Source: Ignavibacterium sp037440165 (GTDB lineage: Bacteria; Bacteroidota; Ignavibacteria; Ignavibacteriales; Ignavibacteriaceae). From it: a stretch of DNA of 64,000 nucleotides. Within the stretch, counting starts at the first letter, position 1; every line of letters begins with the position of its first letter. Under the pieces are notes generated by a model. It was not told where the DNA came from, did no database searches, and was given only the letters and a program-made list of their open reading frames with translations. The stretch covers positions 1-64,000 of the forward strand of contig NZ_JBBIUQ010000011.1 in assembly GCF_037440165.1 (NCBI RefSeq), in the 5' to 3' direction. This document shows positions 61,681-64,000 of this stretch, piece by piece. The position numbers and the translations under genes were made by a program.

Positions 61681-63717
61681 ATGCTTTTGCGATTTACAAC
61701 TTTAATTTTCTTTACCATAGTTTATTCTCTGAACTTATTCGCGCAGCGAAGCAGTACATACGAGCTTATAGAGATCAGATTTGAAGGGAATAATTCTTTC
61801 AGCAAAGCAGATTTGCTTGCACAGATTGAAAGTAAAGAATCTCCATTTTGGCTCTGGAAATTCCTTAAGTCTTTTACCCCGCTTGGCAGCGAAAAACAAA
61901 ATTTTGACTCACTTAAAATTCCTTTAGATAAACAAGCTATTCAGGATTTCTATCTTGCAAATGGATTCTTCACGACAAAAGTTTCTCACGAAGTAATTAT
62001 TGATTCGACTGATGAAACGGCAATTCTTATCTATAAAATTAATGAAGGTTATGCATCTGTAATTGGCGAGGTAAAAATCTTTGGTTTGGATAAACTTCCG
62101 GATTATGAGAAAACACAACTTGTTATAAATAGTATCACAGTTGAACCTCAGCAGAGATATGTGCAATCTGAGATTCAATCGAACATTAACAGTATTCTTA
62201 AATACCTTACAAATAACGGCTATCTGTTTGCTCAATACGACAGTACTGTTGTATTGAGAGACAGTTCAAACAATACAGCACTAATAAATATTTACCTTCA
62301 AAGTGGTGATAAATACCTGATTGATGGAATGCGAATCTTCAAAACAGGAATTGGCGCAGATGAAATTACAGATGAACTTATCAGCGAAATTGTAAACATT
62401 CCTTCGGAAGAAAACTATGACCAATCAAGATTAGAGCGAAGCGAAATAAGGTTGCTCAGAACCGGTTTATTTAATACAGTTGCTATCAATCCGGTAATAA
62501 GAGATACTTTTAATTTTCATGTTCCAATAGAAGTTGTGGCTCAGGTAGGAACTTTGAATGAAATTTCACCTGAAGTAAAAGCTGATAATGAGTTCAGCTC
62601 TTTTAATACAGGTCTTGGAGTTGATTTTATCAGGAAGAATTTATTTGGTGATGCCCGCAAACTTACTCTTTCTACATCATTCAGATTAATTGATATTCTG
62701 AATTTTAACTTTGCGAACTTGTTCAGGTCATCCGAAAACCGAGATTCAACTTATCAGGGTGTTCTTGATACAGAATTACGGTTAGAACAGCCATATCTTT
62801 TCGGCAGACCAATCTTAACTACTACAAAAGCATATTACCGTGCATCAACTTTGCTGAGGGAGACCGAAAGAATTTATGGCGCAAACCAGGCATTTGACTT
62901 TGAGATGCCAACTTATACATTTATTACATTACTTAAACCACAGTTTTCAATTGAAGTTGCTGAGTATGAAACAAGAGCTTCTCAGTCTGATAATTCTTTT
63001 AACTTAAAAAGTATTACTCCGGCATTCGGAATAGAAAGCGGTTCATACAAATCAGATAATTTTTTGTTCCCAACAGAAGGATATAATCTTTATTTCTATC
63101 CCGAAATCTTTCAATCAGAAACTGATGCAAAACTTAAGATAGACAATGATCAAGCTGAAGTAAATCAGACCGGAAGATTCTGGAAAATTCAAACTTCATT
63201 TTCTTTGTTTCAAAATATTTCAAGAGACAGAAAAGGAATAATAGGTTTCAAGTTCAAATCAGGATACATCCAATCGTTTTCAGGTTCTTATGATCTTATT
63301 CCTCCAAACAAAACTTTTTTTGCCGGAGGAAGCAATTCACTTCGTGGTTGGAGATCGAGAGAATTACTGCCTAAAGATACAGTAGAATATTTTGGTTTAA
63401 GAACAAGAGGAGATAACACTCCCCGCGGAGGAACTTTTCTCATTGAGGGTTCAATTGAATTCAGAAGAAAATTTGCTGAAAGTCTTGGACTTGCTTTATT
63501 TGCAGATTATGGAAATGTGTGGAATAGCTATAAAGAGATTGTTATTAATCAATTTGCAGTAGCTGCAGGGATGGGAATAAGGTATTATTCTTCAATTGCC
63601 CCATTCAGGCTTGATTTTGGATTTAAACTTTACAATCCGGATGACAAAAAAACTATTTTTCAAAAGAATTTCCTGAAAAATCTTGAAATGCATTTTGGAA
63701 TTGGAGAAGCTTTCTGA
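61681..63717 (+). CDS. Omp85-family outer membrane protein with POTRA domains
   Basis: A signal peptide covers residues 1-22 (LNLFAQ). POTRA-like segments follow (YELIEIRFEGNNSFSKADL; the FTTKVSHEVIID region; YLIDGMRIFKTGIGADEI), then a 16-strand-type barrel ending in GIGEAF. SNSLRGWRSRELLP near residue 553 is the conserved Omp85 loop. It probably assembles or translocates proteins or lipids in the outer membrane; TamA or BamA-like. 678 residues. Confidence 0.88.
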   Translation: MLLRFTTLIFFTIVYSLNLFAQRSSTYELIEIRFEGNNSFSKADLLAQIESKESPFWLWKFLKSFTPLGSEKQNFDSLKIPLDKQAIQDFYLANGFFTTKVSHEVIIDSTDETAILIYKINEGYASVIGEVKIFGLDKLPDYEKTQLVINSITVEPQQRYVQSEIQSNINSILKYLTNNGYLFAQYDSTVVLRDSSNNTALINIYLQSGDKYLIDGMRIFKTGIGADEITDELISEIVNIPSEENYDQSRLERSEIRLLRTGLFNTVAINPVIRDTFNFHVPIEVVAQVGTLNEISPEVKADNEFSSFNTGLGVDFIRKNLFGDARKLTLSTSFRLIDILNFNFANLFRSSENRDSTYQGVLDTELRLEQPYLFGRPILTTTKAYYRASTLLRETERIYGANQAFDFEMPTYTFITLLKPQFSIEVAEYETRASQSDNSFNLKSITPAFGIESGSYKSDNFLFPTEGYNLYFYPEIFQSETDAKLKIDNDQAEVNQTGRFWKIQTSFSLFQNISRDRKGIIGFKFKSGYIQSFSGSYDLIPPNKTFFAGGSNSLRGWRSRELLPKDTVEYFGLRTRGDNTPRGGTFLIEGSIEFRRKFAESLGLALFADYGNVWNSYKEIVINQFAVAAGMGIRYYSSIAPFRLDFGFKLYNPDDKKTIFQKNFLKNLEMHFGIGEAF

Positions 63718-63736
63718 TGACCCGTGTAACTAAATC

Positions 63737-63767
63737 TTGGCTACTGCTGAAGAATTATTTATTTTTA
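63737..63767 (+). promoter_or_regulatory. Possible Bacteroidota-type promoter for yicC
   Basis: TTG at 63737-63739, 20 bases, then TATTTTTA at 63760-63767, one mismatch (A for G) from TAnnTTTG. It lies 24 bases before the yicC ATG. Confidence 0.4.
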
Positions 63768-63790
63768 GCACTCTTAAACAGGATGTTTAT

Positions 63791-64000
63791 ATGATTTTAA
63801 GTATGACCGGTTACGGCAGAGCAACTGCTGGTAATAAAAAATTTGTCGTTGATGTGGAAATAAAAAGTATCAATAGCCGTTATCTGGAACTTTTTCTTAA
63901 ACTTCCACAAATTCTTCAGAGCAAGGAATACGAAATTCGTGAGTTGATTAAGAATAAAATTAAACGCGGAAAGCTCAGCTTAGTAGTTCTTCTGAAGAAA
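63791..64000 (+). CDS. yicC: YicC-family protein, N-terminal part (3' end outside window)
   Basis: MILSMTGYGRATAGNKKFVV is the MTG(F/Y)G start of the YicC family, and VEIKSINSRYLELFLKLP and LIKNKIKRGKLSLVV continue it. YicC is an endoribonuclease involved in RNA decay in E. coli. The frame is open to the window end. Confidence 0.92.
   Translation, partial: MILSMTGYGRATAGNKKFVVDVEIKSINSRYLELFLKLPQILQSKEYEIRELIKNKIKRGKLSLVVLLKK

Noticed and set aside
1..64000. tRNA, rRNA genes, CRISPR arrays or insertion sequences with a transposase
   Set aside because: None was seen when reading intergenic stretches on both strands; no transposase or integrase reading frame is present.

Overview
The window is a low-GC bacterial chromosome segment that most resembles the Ignavibacteria / Chlorobi side of the Bacteroidota. 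Three things point there. A secreted polysaccharide deacetylase carries a C-terminal type IX secretion sorting domain with the LEQNYPNPFNPST signature. Several promoters fit the Bacteroidota pattern TTG-N20-TAnnTTTG. The cell envelope genes are of Gram-negative type (two Omp85 proteins, Mla/MCE transporter, LolA, RND pumps). No rRNA, tRNA or CRISPR array was found.

Layout. 1-6820 (+): end of a PfkB-type sugar kinase, an Omp85-family outer membrane protein, a UbiA prenyltransferase, rnhB, a YraN nuclease-like gene and mlaE-mlaF-mlaD for lipid trafficking. 6915-11140 (+): uvrA and a T9SS-exported deacetylase, followed by short dispersed repeats. 11275-20241 (+): the translation/RNA operon rimP-nusA-infB-rbfA-truB-ribF-rpsO-pnp, with a Bacteroidota-type promoter and a hairpin just before rimP. 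20438-33404 (+): rng, fsa, gcvT, comB, ftsK, lolA, a flippase-like membrane protein, a small OMP, uppP, a secreted cyclophilin, a sodium-symporter-family transporter with a 38-residue MetS-like small subunit, and holA. 33434-42285 (-): AI-2E family permease, NFU scaffold, Mrp ATPase, ppk1, trkH, trkA and a deoxyhypusine-synthase-like enzyme. 42382-44033: a toxin-antitoxin pair whose PIN toxin has an in-frame stop, then an epimerase on the minus strand.

44833-55775 looks like an accessory insertion, visibly more A/T-rich than its surroundings. It carries an (AT)11 tract in the spacer of a promoter-like site, a membrane-anchored thioredoxin-like protein, a 6-bladed beta-propeller protein, a broken small secreted Cys-rich peptide gene, a decayed redoxin-like pseudogene, and an RND permease / adaptor / RND permease export set. 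The gene types suggest a secreted-peptide and redox system linked to an exporter, but this is inference. It is the most interesting part of the window.

55792-64000 (+): rplM-rpsI, rpsB-tsf, pyrH-frr, a 130-bp repeat with terminal inverted repeats, an L,D-transpeptidase homologue whose catalytic Cys position is Ser, a lipoprotein, a BamA/TamA-like outer membrane protein and the start of yicC.
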